Shown here: piece by piece, positions 54,777-62,689 of the stretch | How positions within the stretch are numbered: the first letter of the stretch is position 1 | Layout of the letters: every line of letters starts with the position of its first letter | Source of the DNA: a candidate division KSB1 bacterium | GTDB taxonomy: Bacteria > Zhuqueibacterota > Zhuqueibacteria > Zhuqueibacterales > Zhuqueibacteraceae | Assembly (NCBI GenBank): GCA_034506175.1 | Contig: JAPDQB010000025.1 | Coordinates: 23,947 to 87,946, forward strand | Reading direction: 5' to 3' | Length of the DNA: 64,000 bases | Notes under the pieces: generated by a model | Told to the model about the DNA's origin: nothing | The model's input: the letters and a program-made list of their open reading frames with translations, nothing else | Database searches by the model: none | Made by a program: the position numbers and the translations under genes

Positions 54777-54908
54777 ATGGAGTCACGCAATTTACTGAAC
54801 AAGCCGAATCTTTTTGACGTTGTCGAGTTGGCTGTCGATTTGCCGGAAGAAAATTATGCAAGCAATATACAAATTCCTCTGAAAATAAGTTCGTCGTTGC
54901 GCCTTTAG
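54777..54908 (+). pseudogene. DUF4926 gene truncated by repeat copy C
   Basis: A 43-codon ORF beginning MESRNLLNKPNLFDVVELAVDLPEENYASNI; the first 30 residues match DUF4926 (about 70 residues long). From about 54889 the sequence is repeat copy C and the frame ends there. A second truncated copy lies at 56363. Confidence 0.65.
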
Positions 54909-54960
54909 GCGTCGGGCTCCCGACAAAAGTTAAACGCCTGAAGGCGACACTCCAAACGTT
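54889..54960. repeat. Dispersed double mini-hairpin element, copy C
   Basis: GTTCGTCGTTGCGCCTTTAG, then mini-hairpin CGCCTgaaGGCG, ending ACTCCAAACGTTT. It matches copies A and B at both ends. It interrupts a DUF4926 gene, so the element (or the sequence carrying it) has moved or been joined here. Confidence 0.7.
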
Positions 54961-55018
54961 TATTTTCATCATTATCGGGTGCCGCGCCCGGCATGGGCAA
55001 TTACCACTTGTTTTGTAG

Positions 55019-55234
55019 CTGCAACCTGAGGGCGGCTATACCGTAACGTGCCCGATTTTGCCGGAGCTGATTACGGAGGGCGACACCAATAAAGAAGCCA
55101 TCGCTAACGCCTCGGATGCGCTGGCGGCAATTATTGAGGCGTACGAAGATCTTGGGCGACCTTTGCCAGTGGCTTTGCAGCACGGGGCTGCGGATGCACC
55201 AATATTGGAAGGGGAAACATTTGAGCAAGCATAA
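55019..55234 (+). pseudogene. HicB-like antitoxin remnant, 5' end lost
   Basis: 71 codons from just after a TAG: LQPEGGYTVTCPILPELITEGDTNKEAIANASDALAAIIEAYEDLGRPLP. This is the HicB-type strand-turn-helix region without the first strand or start codon. No hicA follows; the next 330 bases hold only fragments. Confidence 0.65.
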
Positions 55235-55392
55235 TCGCCTCGTCGCGAGTAAGCAAAACATGTCTGCGGGGAGAATGGAGGTTATAGCCATTGCCCAATC
55301 AAGTGACGACCGGACGGGAACGGTGACGCGGTATAATCGACGCGGGCGCGGTCTCGTTTCTCGTGGGATAAACTCCTGAACAAGCCGCCCTC

Positions 55393-55487
55393 ATGCGGAA
55401 TCGCGTCATCAGCTTCGAGGAGGATTGGAACGCGCCAGGGTGGAGATTTATGATGAGCTACGGTTTTATAAGAAAGCACGATGGTAA
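55393..55487 (+). pseudogene. Fragment of a small antitoxin-like gene
   Basis: MRNRVISFEEDWNAPG followed, after a one-base shift, by VEIYDELRFYKKARW and stop. The ...FEEDWNAPG.EIYDE ending is typical of small antitoxins of the AbrB/CopG group as I know them. No N-terminus is seen. The rest of 55235-55566 holds no gene I can support. Confidence 0.4.
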
Positions 55488-55566
55488 AATCAAGTAAGCG
55501 CTTGGGAAAAAATAAAGATCGGAAATGGCGCTCAACCTCTAGGCGGATATTTATGCGTCCGGATCG

Positions 55567-55773
55567 GTGCCGCGGAGTTGGGCACCAATTAAAGGCGGCA
55601 CTCTGAAGTATCCAGTCCGCAATAAAGCAGTCCTTCGCGAGTTGCGTCGTTTGCTTGCGGGTAGATGGAAAAAGGTCATCAAGCAGGGCAATGCCGGCGA
55701 AGTTCATTATTTTGAACATGAATCCGGTCGAGTTGCAGGTATCAAATACTTTCCCATAACGTCAATGCCATGA
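55567..55773 (+). CDS. Small protein, possible orphan toxin domain
   Basis: 68 residues from a GTG. The core KGGTLKYPVRNKAVLRELRRLLAGRWKKVIKQGNAGEVHYFEHESG is basic and His-containing, ending in IKYFPITSMP. It looks like the C-terminal end of a larger secreted or polymorphic toxin, but there is no family match I can assert. It overlaps the next gene by ATGA, so it is coupled to that gene. Confidence 0.5.
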   Translation: MPRSWAPIKGGTLKYPVRNKAVLRELRRLLAGRWKKVIKQGNAGEVHYFEHESGRVAGIKYFPITSMP

Positions 55774-56159
55774 GACAGGATAATCAATTCCGTATCATTC
55801 TCTCTGAATTCGGCGGCGACCCGATGCAGCAGTTGAGATTCTTTGCCCTGTTGAATTTAGGAATAGTGCAGTCGCTGGCCAGTGGCGTCATTAGTGCTGC
55901 AGAAGCCGTCCAACTTTTCTACAACGCTGAAAATTGTCTCTATGTTCGTCAGCATTTTCGGAACAAGGAGGCAAATGCAATCATGAGTCACGGGGTCCAA
56001 TTGCCGGACCTTTTTGAATGCTTGTCAACTGAGGAGGCGTCACATGAGTTTTTCTATGAGCTTGAAACGATACGATCTCTTTGCATGAACCTCTTGGCGG
56101 AAAAGCGATCCACCCGAAAGGGGCTTTCGCCTGGCGTTGTAAACCGTGTAACAGTGTAG
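55770..56159 (+). CDS. DUF3969-like protein (possible immunity protein)
   Basis: 129 residues: FALLNLGIVQSLASGVISAAEAVQLFYNAENCLYV and MSHGVQLPDLFECLSTEEASHEFFYELETIRSLCMNLL. This helical pattern is DUF3969-like, a family found beside toxin domains. Translationally coupled to the preceding small gene. A toxin/immunity pair is inferred; the tail after LLAEKR looks random and may reflect loss of the original end. Confidence 0.5.
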   Translation: MRQDNQFRIILSEFGGDPMQQLRFFALLNLGIVQSLASGVISAAEAVQLFYNAENCLYVRQHFRNKEANAIMSHGVQLPDLFECLSTEEASHEFFYELETIRSLCMNLLAEKRSTRKGLSPGVVNRVTV

Positions 56160-56304
56160 TATTTGATAACCGTGCACCGCAAAGCCGCCCTGCCTGCACG
56201 AAGCAAGGCTTTATTATCCGCAATTTCTTCTCTGTTAAATGCAAAAAGGCTTGGCGCAAAGAATTTTGTTCCATGAATGAGTAACTTTGCCGCTGAATTT
56301 TCCC

Positions 56305-56333
56305 TTGACAAACAGCCCAAAATGTGCTATTCT
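56305..56333 (+). promoter_or_regulatory. Promoter of the truncated DUF4926 gene, homologous to 53911
   Basis: TTGACA (56305-56310), 17 bases, TATTCT (56328-56333). The following ACAACCCCAAAGCGCGAG leader matches that of the UPF0175 pair almost base for base. Confidence 0.7.
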
Positions 56334-56362
56334 TAACACAACCCCAAAGCGCGAGTACATTT

Positions 56363-56461
56363 ATGATGAATCAGCCGAATCTTTTTGAAGTCGTCGAGTT
56401 GAGCGTCGATTTACCGGAAGAAAATCTGGCACACAAGAGTATATGTGAAAGCGCAAAGTGA
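56363..56461 (+). pseudogene. DUF4926 gene, truncated second copy
   Basis: 32 codons: MMNQPNLFEVVELSVDLPEENLAHKSI, then a stop. Same N-terminus as at 54777 and broken just after DLPEEN, close to the same point. Confidence 0.6.
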
Positions 56462-56773
56462 AACAGATAAAGTTTTGAGCTTTCCAGATTATCATCGCAA
56501 ACCTCACTAACTTTATGTTGAAAGACTATATAAACGTTTCGGCGAGAGCTATATCAAAACACACGAATATTTTATTCTGTAAAATAGAGAAGGTTGACAT
56601 AATAGAGAATGTATATTTTGTTGTCACATTTGTTTACTTACTATCAGTTGAACTGTTCAACATGTAAGTGATTGCCTTTTCTCTGGATGGCATAATGTTT
56701 GGCACTTTTTGTAATAAGATAATTTGTGCTTGTAAAACTCATTATCAAGTAAATCTCAAGGAGGGATTTCAAT
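56462..56773. other. AT-rich intergenic region upstream of the LivK-like gene
   Basis: About 310 AT-rich bases with no convincing ORF. TTGACA at 56594 is present but the -10-like TATATT is too close (12 bases). The AAGGAGG site for the next gene is at its end. Confidence 0.4.
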
Positions 56774-57898
56774 ATGAAATCATCGAAGTTTTTCCAAGCC
56801 GCCATAACCGTGATTGCTGTAATAACGGTTTCTTGCACAAAACAAAGCGAAACAATTAAGCTAGGTTTGCTTGGGCCTTTAACTGGCGATGCAGCACAAT
56901 GGGGTGTTCCTGCTAGAAATGGAGCGCTGTTGGCAGTAGAAGAGATAAATAAAGCAGGAGGTGTGAATGGGAAAAAGATCGATTTGTTTGTCGAAGATGA
57001 TAAATGCGAACCGCGGGATGGAACTACCGCCATTCGAAAATTAATCGATAATGACAAAGTCATAGGTGTGATAGGCGCCGTCTGTAGTTCTGTGACTCTT
57101 GCTGTTGCCCCTATAGCAGAACAATCCAAAACTCTCTTGATAAGCCCTGCTTCTACAAATCCAAAGATTACAGATGCCGGTGATTACATTTTCCGTGTCA
57201 TCCCTACAGATGCACTAAGAGGAAAAGTTTTTGCAGAATACTTAAAAAAAGATGTTGGAGTTTCAAAGATTGCAATTCTTTACATTAACAATGAGGGTGG
57301 TCTTGGAAATAAAGAAGTCTTTGAAAATATTTTCAAATCGCTTGGAGGAGAAGTTCTTATTGTTGAAAGTTATGCTCAGGGAACGAATGATGTAAGATCG
57401 CAGTTGGCAAAAATCAAAAAGTCGTCTGCTGAAGCTTTGATGATCGTTTCATATCCTGAAGACACAATAATTGTTCTGAAACAAATCGTTGAAGTAGGTA
57501 TTAAAATCCCCTTATACTTTCAGACAGAGGCTGTTGAAGATCCAAATGTTTTGAGAATTGCTAGTACTGCTGCTGAAAATGTTACTTATATCTTACCTGC
57601 TGCGGCATCTGGCACAGCAGCAATCGAATTCCGCCAAAAGTATAAAGATAAATTTCAAGTTGATCCACCATTATTTGCAGCCGAGGCTTATGATGCTGCT
57701 TATTTAATCGCTAAAGCGTGTGAAGCTGTCAAAAAAGATAAAATTGACGGTACAAGCCTAAAAAGCTTCTTATATACCGTTAAGGACTTTGATGGCGCGT
57801 CTGGCAGAATTTCTTTTGATACAAATGGAGACGTGATTAAACCAATGGCTATCAAAAAAATTCAAGGTGGTACTGGTGTGGTCATTGCAACAATATAG
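56774..57898 (+). CDS. LivK-like branched-chain amino acid binding lipoprotein
   Basis: 374 residues; AAGGAGG precedes ATG. Lipobox-like VITVSCTKQ after a hydrophobic signal, then LGLLGPLTGDAAQWGVPARNGALLAVEEINKAGGVNGKKIDLFVEDD, the classical periplasmic binding protein type I pattern of LivK/LivJ (also AmiC-like sensors). Codons here are clearly AT-richer than in livH and the lysine genes, suggesting acquisition. It starts a three-gene operon, so it may sense rather than transport; ligand unknown. Confidence 0.85.
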   Translation: MKSSKFFQAAITVIAVITVSCTKQSETIKLGLLGPLTGDAAQWGVPARNGALLAVEEINKAGGVNGKKIDLFVEDDKCEPRDGTTAIRKLIDNDKVIGVIGAVCSSVTLAVAPIAEQSKTLLISPASTNPKITDAGDYIFRVIPTDALRGKVFAEYLKKDVGVSKIAILYINNEGGLGNKEVFENIFKSLGGEVLIVESYAQGTNDVRSQLAKIKKSSAEALMIVSYPEDTIIVLKQIVEVGIKIPLYFQTEAVEDPNVLRIASTAAENVTYILPAAASGTAAIEFRQKYKDKFQVDPPLFAAEAYDAAYLIAKACEAVKKDKIDGTSLKSFLYTVKDFDGASGRISFDTNGDVIKPMAIKKIQGGTGVVIATI

Positions 57899-57918
57899 TT
57901 TTAGGGGTGTCTTTACAA

Positions 57919-58917
57919 ATGTGGAACATCAATTTTTTAAAAGAATTTTTGAAAGAGATGGTGTTACCGATAATCACGGGCATCATCGCATTTGTTGGAA
58001 CTCTACTCTGGTATCTGGTCTTTGAAGGCCGTACTTTATCTACATTTGAAAAAGAAGATGCCGCTTTTGGTTTTTTATTAGGAGGCGTATTTAGTCTGTT
58101 GACATTTTTGCTTAGGTTAGTCCATGTACGAACGAAGGAAATTATCGAAGGTGAAGCTGTAGGCAAAAGGGTTCTTGATGAGATTGGAACGATTCAGGCT
58201 TACGGAGCGCTTATTCGTTCACATTTAAAGCTTCCTCATCAAATGCAAACTATATTCACTCAACTGCTTCTCGAAATTGATCGACGCGGTGGAGGAATTG
58301 CAATACTTAAGACTGATAATAAAGATTATCTTGACTGGCTTACTTTGTCGCTGAAACATGCACAAAATTCATTCTGTGCTATATTAACCTTTCCATATAC
58401 GCCTCAATGGTTTTTCAGTGATGATCCTACTAGTCTGCAGGGAGGAATGTTGAGTAGTCATCAGAAACTTGAGTATTTAAGCATTGTCAATGAATTTGCT
58501 AAGAAAAAGAAGTTAAAAGCAACAAGGGTAATTATTCTTGAGGATTCAAAGGTAAAAGAAAGTTTCGCAAAGTTATCCAAACAACAGATTCAACAATTTT
58601 TCCAGCTTCATTCTAATGTTAAACTCTATCAAGTTGATCCAAATTCATTGCTTAGTTTAAGCAAATACCATGAATTCGCAGATCCTATTCGTGAAGACTA
58701 TGCGCTTATAGATGGAATGCTGGTTTTAAAGAAAAATTCAGCTTTTCAACTTACTGTATTCCTTGGCAATCAAAACCCTGGATACGCAACATTTTTTGGA
58801 GCCGATGTTTTAGGAAAATTCATTGCGTCCAGCAAAAAGTTTCCTTTTCGCGATACTAACGACATTATTCAAGCTTTCATTCCAGAAGAACTAACTCGTG
58901 AAATACAATTGAGATGA
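57919..58917 (+). CDS. Two-helix membrane protein with unknown cytoplasmic domain
   Basis: About 332 residues from ATG 57919 (GTG 57907 is an alternative). Two N-terminal helices (VLPIITGIIAFVGTLLWYLVF and GFLLGGVFSLLTFLLRLV) are followed by a soluble domain of about 250 residues: GTIQAYGALIRSHLK, AILTFPYTPQWFFSDDP, KATRVIILEDSKVKESF, and a final LVLKKNSAFQLTVFLGN. The pattern of repeated strand-helix units is reminiscent of a phospholipase-D-like or related effector fold, but I see no HKD motif. Unknown family. Between the LivK-like and radical SAM genes, overlapping the latter by ATGA. Confidence 0.65.
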   Translation: MWNINFLKEFLKEMVLPIITGIIAFVGTLLWYLVFEGRTLSTFEKEDAAFGFLLGGVFSLLTFLLRLVHVRTKEIIEGEAVGKRVLDEIGTIQAYGALIRSHLKLPHQMQTIFTQLLLEIDRRGGGIAILKTDNKDYLDWLTLSLKHAQNSFCAILTFPYTPQWFFSDDPTSLQGGMLSSHQKLEYLSIVNEFAKKKKLKATRVIILEDSKVKESFAKLSKQQIQQFFQLHSNVKLYQVDPNSLLSLSKYHEFADPIREDYALIDGMLVLKKNSAFQLTVFLGNQNPGYATFFGADVLGKFIASSKKFPFRDTNDIIQAFIPEELTREIQLR

Positions 58918-60284
58918 TATCTATGTATCCGACTTTTCAGCTAATTAATGCTCCTATGGAGCAGCTTTATGTGAAATCCTCACGTACTGGAAACTATCCT
59001 CCGCTATCTTTGGCGGCTTTGGCTGGATATATTCTCAATAAGCATCCTGATTACCCAATCGAGTTAATAGATGGAGAATTTACTTCGCTTGACAAAATAT
59101 TGAATAATTTGAGTGCTCAGGTCATAGGTATAAGTTGCAATGTGATGACATACAAAAATGCACTAATCATTACAAAGGCTGCTTCACAAAATGGAAGTAA
59201 AGTAATTCTCGGTGGACCATATCCAAGCTCAATGGCTCAAAAGATTCTTTCAAAGAGATCGTATATAGATGCGGCAGTAGTTGGAGATGGAGAAATGGCT
59301 TTACTAAATTATTTAGAGGGCAGATCTAATGAAACAATTCCTAATTTGGTGTATCGGAAAGATGGAAGTATTCAAACAAATAAAAACGTTGATTTTGATT
59401 TGAATAAAGCGCCAAATCCAAACTATGCCAACCTTAATTTGGCTTTATATTTTAAAAATTTTTCAGAAAGGTATAACAGCTTCAAACCTTTCAAAAAATC
59501 TTTAGCTATCTACTCTAGAAAGGGCTGTATCTGGAGAGAGCAATCAAATGGCGGGTGTGTCTTTTGTATGATTCCTCATCAAGGGATTCGATATAGAAAT
59601 AAAAGGGACATTTGGAATGAGATCATCTCTTATCAAAATATTGGAATTGATTACGTTTGGGACGTTTGTGATACATTTACAGAGGATGATCGCTGGATTA
59701 AAGAGTTTATAGGTTTACGACCTTCAAATTGTAATGTTAGATTTCAGATATATGGTCGTCCCAACCATATTACTAATCGCATGTCAATGCAACTTCGTGA
59801 ACTTGGTGTATATGAAGTGTTCATTGGAGCAGAGTCTGGAGATGATGTAATTTTAAAAAACTCCAACAAAGGAATTACTGTTACACAGGTTAGGCGAGCA
59901 GTGGATGCTTTAGCAAATTGTGGTTTAAAAGTCATTATTTCATTTGTATTAGGTTTGCCAGGAGAGAATTACGAAACTTTACAAAAAACGATTGATTTTG
60001 CAAGAGAGTTAATTAGTTACGGTAATTCGATAGAAACATCATGTAGCATTATGCTCCCAATTCCTGGTAGTGCTGCATTTTCACAACTTGTTAGAATACC
60101 TCAGTTGAAGGACAAATATGCCCAAGACTTGTTTGATCTCGAGGAAATTAAAGTCGATTGGGTAAAGTTTTTTACCGACATTCCTTACGCTGAACTTTTA
60201 GCTGCACAAGATGAAATCACAGAATTATTTCCATTAAATTCAAGCTTTTCTAAACCAGAGTGGATCTCGGCTCCGTGTTGTTGA
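58914..60284 (+). CDS. B12-binding radical SAM protein with CX9CX2C motif
   Basis: 456 residues. An N-terminal cobalamin-binding domain (SLAALAGYILNKHPDYPIELIDGEFTS, ISCNVMTYKNAL, VILGGPYPSSMA, VVGDGEMALL) precedes a radical SAM core. The cluster cysteines are in GCIWREQSNGGCVFCMIP: C-X9-C-X2-C, not the canonical CX3CX2C. Later FIGAESGDDVILKNSNKGIT and FVLGLPGENYETL are typical of the Elp3/MiaB/NifB-type core. A Cys pair ends the protein (APCC). Substrate unknown; coupled to the membrane protein gene. Confidence 0.85.
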   Translation: MISMYPTFQLINAPMEQLYVKSSRTGNYPPLSLAALAGYILNKHPDYPIELIDGEFTSLDKILNNLSAQVIGISCNVMTYKNALIITKAASQNGSKVILGGPYPSSMAQKILSKRSYIDAAVVGDGEMALLNYLEGRSNETIPNLVYRKDGSIQTNKNVDFDLNKAPNPNYANLNLALYFKNFSERYNSFKPFKKSLAIYSRKGCIWREQSNGGCVFCMIPHQGIRYRNKRDIWNEIISYQNIGIDYVWDVCDTFTEDDRWIKEFIGLRPSNCNVRFQIYGRPNHITNRMSMQLRELGVYEVFIGAESGDDVILKNSNKGITVTQVRRAVDALANCGLKVIISFVLGLPGENYETLQKTIDFARELISYGNSIETSCSIMLPIPGSAAFSQLVRIPQLKDKYAQDLFDLEEIKVDWVKFFTDIPYAELLAAQDEITELFPLNSSFSKPEWISAPCC

Positions 60285-60371
60285 AATGTCATTTATTTTT
60301 ATCAAATATTTATGCTTCGCTTCAGTAATGATAAGCATATAATAATCTCTTATGAATTTGACTGAAGCGAC

Positions 60372-60712
60372 ATGGGAACTCAGATATTAATAAATGGCCT
60401 CATCGCCGGCAGCGTCTATGCTTTAGTCGCTCTCGGCTTTTCTATTATCTACAGCACCGTTCGCTTCTTCCATTTTGCCCACGGCGCGGTTTATACGGCG
60501 GGAGCGTATTTTACCTACCTATTTTTTGCCCTTTGCAACTTGCCCTTTGCTTTGGCAGTAGCACTGGCAGTTTTGTTTGCAGCACTTTTGGGCGTGGCCA
60601 TCGAGTTTTTCATTTACAAACCAATCAAGGGGCAAGATGCAAGTGGCAAAAGGCAAATGGCACAATCTTGCTCATTGCTTTCCTCGGGGTTTTCATCGGA
60701 AAATCATCTTGA
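60372..60712 (+). pseudogene. livH: LivH-like permease, truncated duplicate
   Basis: The first 90 codons copy LivH (NGLIAGSVYALVALGFSIIYSTVRFFHFAHGAVYTAGA). Positions 60426-60511 are identical over 86 bases to 61754-61839 in the intact livH. Further on, the loop carries extra GCAAGTGGCAAAAGGCAA-type sequence, after which the LivH reading moves to another frame (NGTILLIAFLGVFIG) and stops at 60712. The in-frame ORF ends at 60734 with an unrelated tail. Confidence 0.75.
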
Positions 60713-60782
60713 CTTTTTAGAAAGCATGTCTTAGCTTGAGGTGTCATAGATAGGTTTGTCATAAACACCTTTCGAGTGAAAA

Positions 60783-60992
60783 ATGATGACAAGAGATCAA
60801 CAATGGCTTCAGGAGCATTTTGAGGAGCTGGTAGAGAAATTCGCCGGTCGCTACATTGCTGTTGCCAACGAAGAGATCGTTGTTGGCGATTCTCTGCAAG
60901 AAGTTCGTGAAAACGCGCGGCGAAAACATCCGGCTATCAATCCTTCCATCCTGCGTATGCCGCATCCAGAGGATTTTGTATGTGCACTATAG
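60783..60992 (+). CDS. DUF5678 protein
   Basis: 69 residues: MTRDQQWLQEHFEELVEKFAGRYIAVANEEIVVGDSLQEVRENARRKHP and RMPHPEDFVCAL. DUF5678 proteins are small and often located in toxin-antitoxin or retroviral-like protease clusters. Here it precedes a VapBC-type pair between the two livH copies. Function unknown. Confidence 0.7.
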   Translation: MMTRDQQWLQEHFEELVEKFAGRYIAVANEEIVVGDSLQEVRENARRKHPAINPSILRMPHPEDFVCAL

Positions 60993-61032
60993 AGTTTCCC
61001 TATACGCTTTACAGTTCATGATTGGAGAAACC

Positions 61033-61275
61033 ATGAGAAAAATTCATAAACAAAACGTCACCAAACAAATTGTCCTGAGCAAAACCCTTCTCAGCGAAGC
61101 CGGATTGGGGAAGAACGTCGAAATCATCGTTCAAGATGGCGCTATTTTCGTTTTGCCAGCCGTCAAAAAAAGAGGCTGGCAATTGTTGGAAAAGTTGGGT
61201 CAAGAGGCGGTTGAAGGAACTTTGGATCAACCTTCGCGGAAACATGATTCATATCTATACGGGAAACCGGCATGA
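61033..61275 (+). CDS. AbrB-like/VapB antitoxin
   Basis: 80 residues from ATG 61033 (TTGGAGAAACC site). QNVTKQIVLSKTLLSEAGLGKNVEIIVQDGAIFVLPAVKKRGWQLLEKLGQEAVEG is an AbrB-like swapped-hairpin motif. Its stop overlaps the PIN gene start, ATGA. Forms a VapBC pair. Confidence 0.75.
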   Translation: MRKIHKQNVTKQIVLSKTLLSEAGLGKNVEIIVQDGAIFVLPAVKKRGWQLLEKLGQEAVEGTLDQPSRKHDSYLYGKPA

Positions 61276-61703
61276 TTTTCGTCGATACGGGGGCGTGGGT
61301 CGCGCTGGAAGATAAGAAGGATACTCATCATGCCGTAGCCCTCCAATTCAAGTCCGAACTGCTTGCCACAAAAAACCGGCTTATTACGACCAATTTTATT
61401 TTGGATGAAACTTATACTTTGTTGCTGCTTGACGTTGGCTATGGCAAAACGGTCAACTTCAAACATGCACTGGATGAATTGATTCATCACAATGTTGTCG
61501 TTGTGTTTCACATAACGCCAGATATCGAAATCGAAGCTTGGGAGGTTTTCAAGCGTTTTAATCAAGACAAGAACTGGTCTTTTACCGATTGTACCAGCAA
61601 GGTGATCATGGAGCGGCTCGGTATCGTCGAAGCGTTCAGCTTTGACCATCATTTTGAACAAATGGGATTTAATAGAAGGCCATTCTTGAGCGGTACCCAA
61701 TGA
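61272..61703 (+). CDS. PIN-domain toxin (VapC-like)
   Basis: 143 residues, full length. MIFVDTGAWVALEDKKDTHH (first Asp), TTNFILDETYTLLL (Glu), NWSFTDCTSKVIMERLG (Asp), and AFSFDHHFEQMGF (last Asp) are the PIN acidic sites, so it should be an active RNase toxin. Its TGA overlaps the ATG of intact livH, so livH may depend on toxin translation. Confidence 0.85.
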   Translation: MIFVDTGAWVALEDKKDTHHAVALQFKSELLATKNRLITTNFILDETYTLLLLDVGYGKTVNFKHALDELIHHNVVVVFHITPDIEIEAWEVFKRFNQDKNWSFTDCTSKVIMERLGIVEAFSFDHHFEQMGFNRRPFLSGTQ

Positions 61704-62584
61704 TCGAACAATTACTCGCCAACGGTCTGATAGCCGGCAGCGTCTACGCCTTGGTCGCTCTCGGCTTTTCTATTATCTACAGCACCGTTCGCTTCTTCCA
61801 TTTTGCCCACGGCGCGGTTTATACGGCGGGAGCGTATTTCACTTACCTTTTCTTTATCATTTACAAGTTGCCGTTTGCAGTGGCAGTCACACTTGCAATT
61901 ATATCAGCCGCGCTGTTGGGCGTGGCTATTGAGTTTTTCATTTACAAACACATCAAGAGGCAAAGGGCAAGTGGCACCATCTTGCTCATTGCTTCGCTCG
62001 GCGTTTTCATCGTTCTGCAGAATCTCATTTCGCTTTTCTTTGGAGATGACACCAAAACCATTCGCACGGGCGAGGTGCGCGAAGGGCTGAATGTTTTGGG
62101 CAGCCGCATTACGCCGGTGCAAATCGCCATCATTCTCACCAGTCTCGTGTTGTTCGCTCTCACCGCCCTCATTCTCAAGCGCAGCAAAATCGGCAAAGCC
62201 CTGCGCGCGGTGGCCAACGATCCGGAGCTGGCGGTCGTTGCCGGTTTGGATAAGGACAAAATCATCTACTTCACCTATTTTGTCGGTTCGGCGTTGGCTT
62301 CCATCGCTGCCATTCTTATCTCGCTTGATATCGATATGACCCCGCTCATGGGTTTTCAGGCCATGCTATACGGCGTCGTGGCGGTGGTCATCGGCGGCTT
62401 GGGCAACATTCTCGGAGCGTACTTCGGCGGACTGCTGCTCGGCCTGGCGCAACATCTTGGCGTGTGGTACATCTCCTCCAAATGGCAGGATGCGATTGCG
62501 TTTGTGATTTTGATTTTGTTTCTGCTCTTCCGGCCACAGGGGTTTTTTGGGCGAAGCAAGGGGCAGGTTGCAAGTGGCAAGTAG
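61700..62584 (+). CDS. livH: Branched-chain amino-acid ABC transporter permease LivH
   Basis: 294 residues, eight hydrophobic helices. GLIAGSVYALVALGFSIIYSTVRFFHFAHGAVYTAGAYF and LRAVANDPELAVVAGLDKDKIIYFTYFVGSALA are standard. It forms the channel with LivM. Its start overlaps the PIN gene stop. The C-terminus GQVASGK comes from the short GCAAGTGGCAAG repeat, so the true end may be modified. Confidence 0.92.
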   Translation: MIEQLLANGLIAGSVYALVALGFSIIYSTVRFFHFAHGAVYTAGAYFTYLFFIIYKLPFAVAVTLAIISAALLGVAIEFFIYKHIKRQRASGTILLIASLGVFIVLQNLISLFFGDDTKTIRTGEVREGLNVLGSRITPVQIAIILTSLVLFALTALILKRSKIGKALRAVANDPELAVVAGLDKDKIIYFTYFVGSALASIAAILISLDIDMTPLMGFQAMLYGVVAVVIGGLGNILGAYFGGLLLGLAQHLGVWYISSKWQDAIAFVILILFLLFRPQGFFGRSKGQVASGK

Positions 62585-62622
62585 TAGCCAGTAATCAGTG
62601 ATCAGTTTTCAGTGAACAGTGA
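62556..62622. repeat. Short degenerate repeat at the livH end
   Basis: GGGGCAGGTTGCAAGTGGC and then CAGTAATCAGTGATCAGTTTTCAGTGAACAGTG: 7-9 base units of CAGTGATCA type. It forms the end of livH and the leader of the HEPN-like gene. The same vocabulary as at 25.6 and 60.6 kb. Confidence 0.5.
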
Positions 62623-62689
62623 AAAAAAAGGCGTTGCGATTGCGGTTAAAGAATATTATATTTTTGCAAGGCTGACTGAAGGAGGACTT

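Noticed and set aside
56594..56617. TTGACA plus TATATT as promoter of the LivK-like gene
   Set aside because: Spacing is only 12 bases, too short for a sigma70 promoter.
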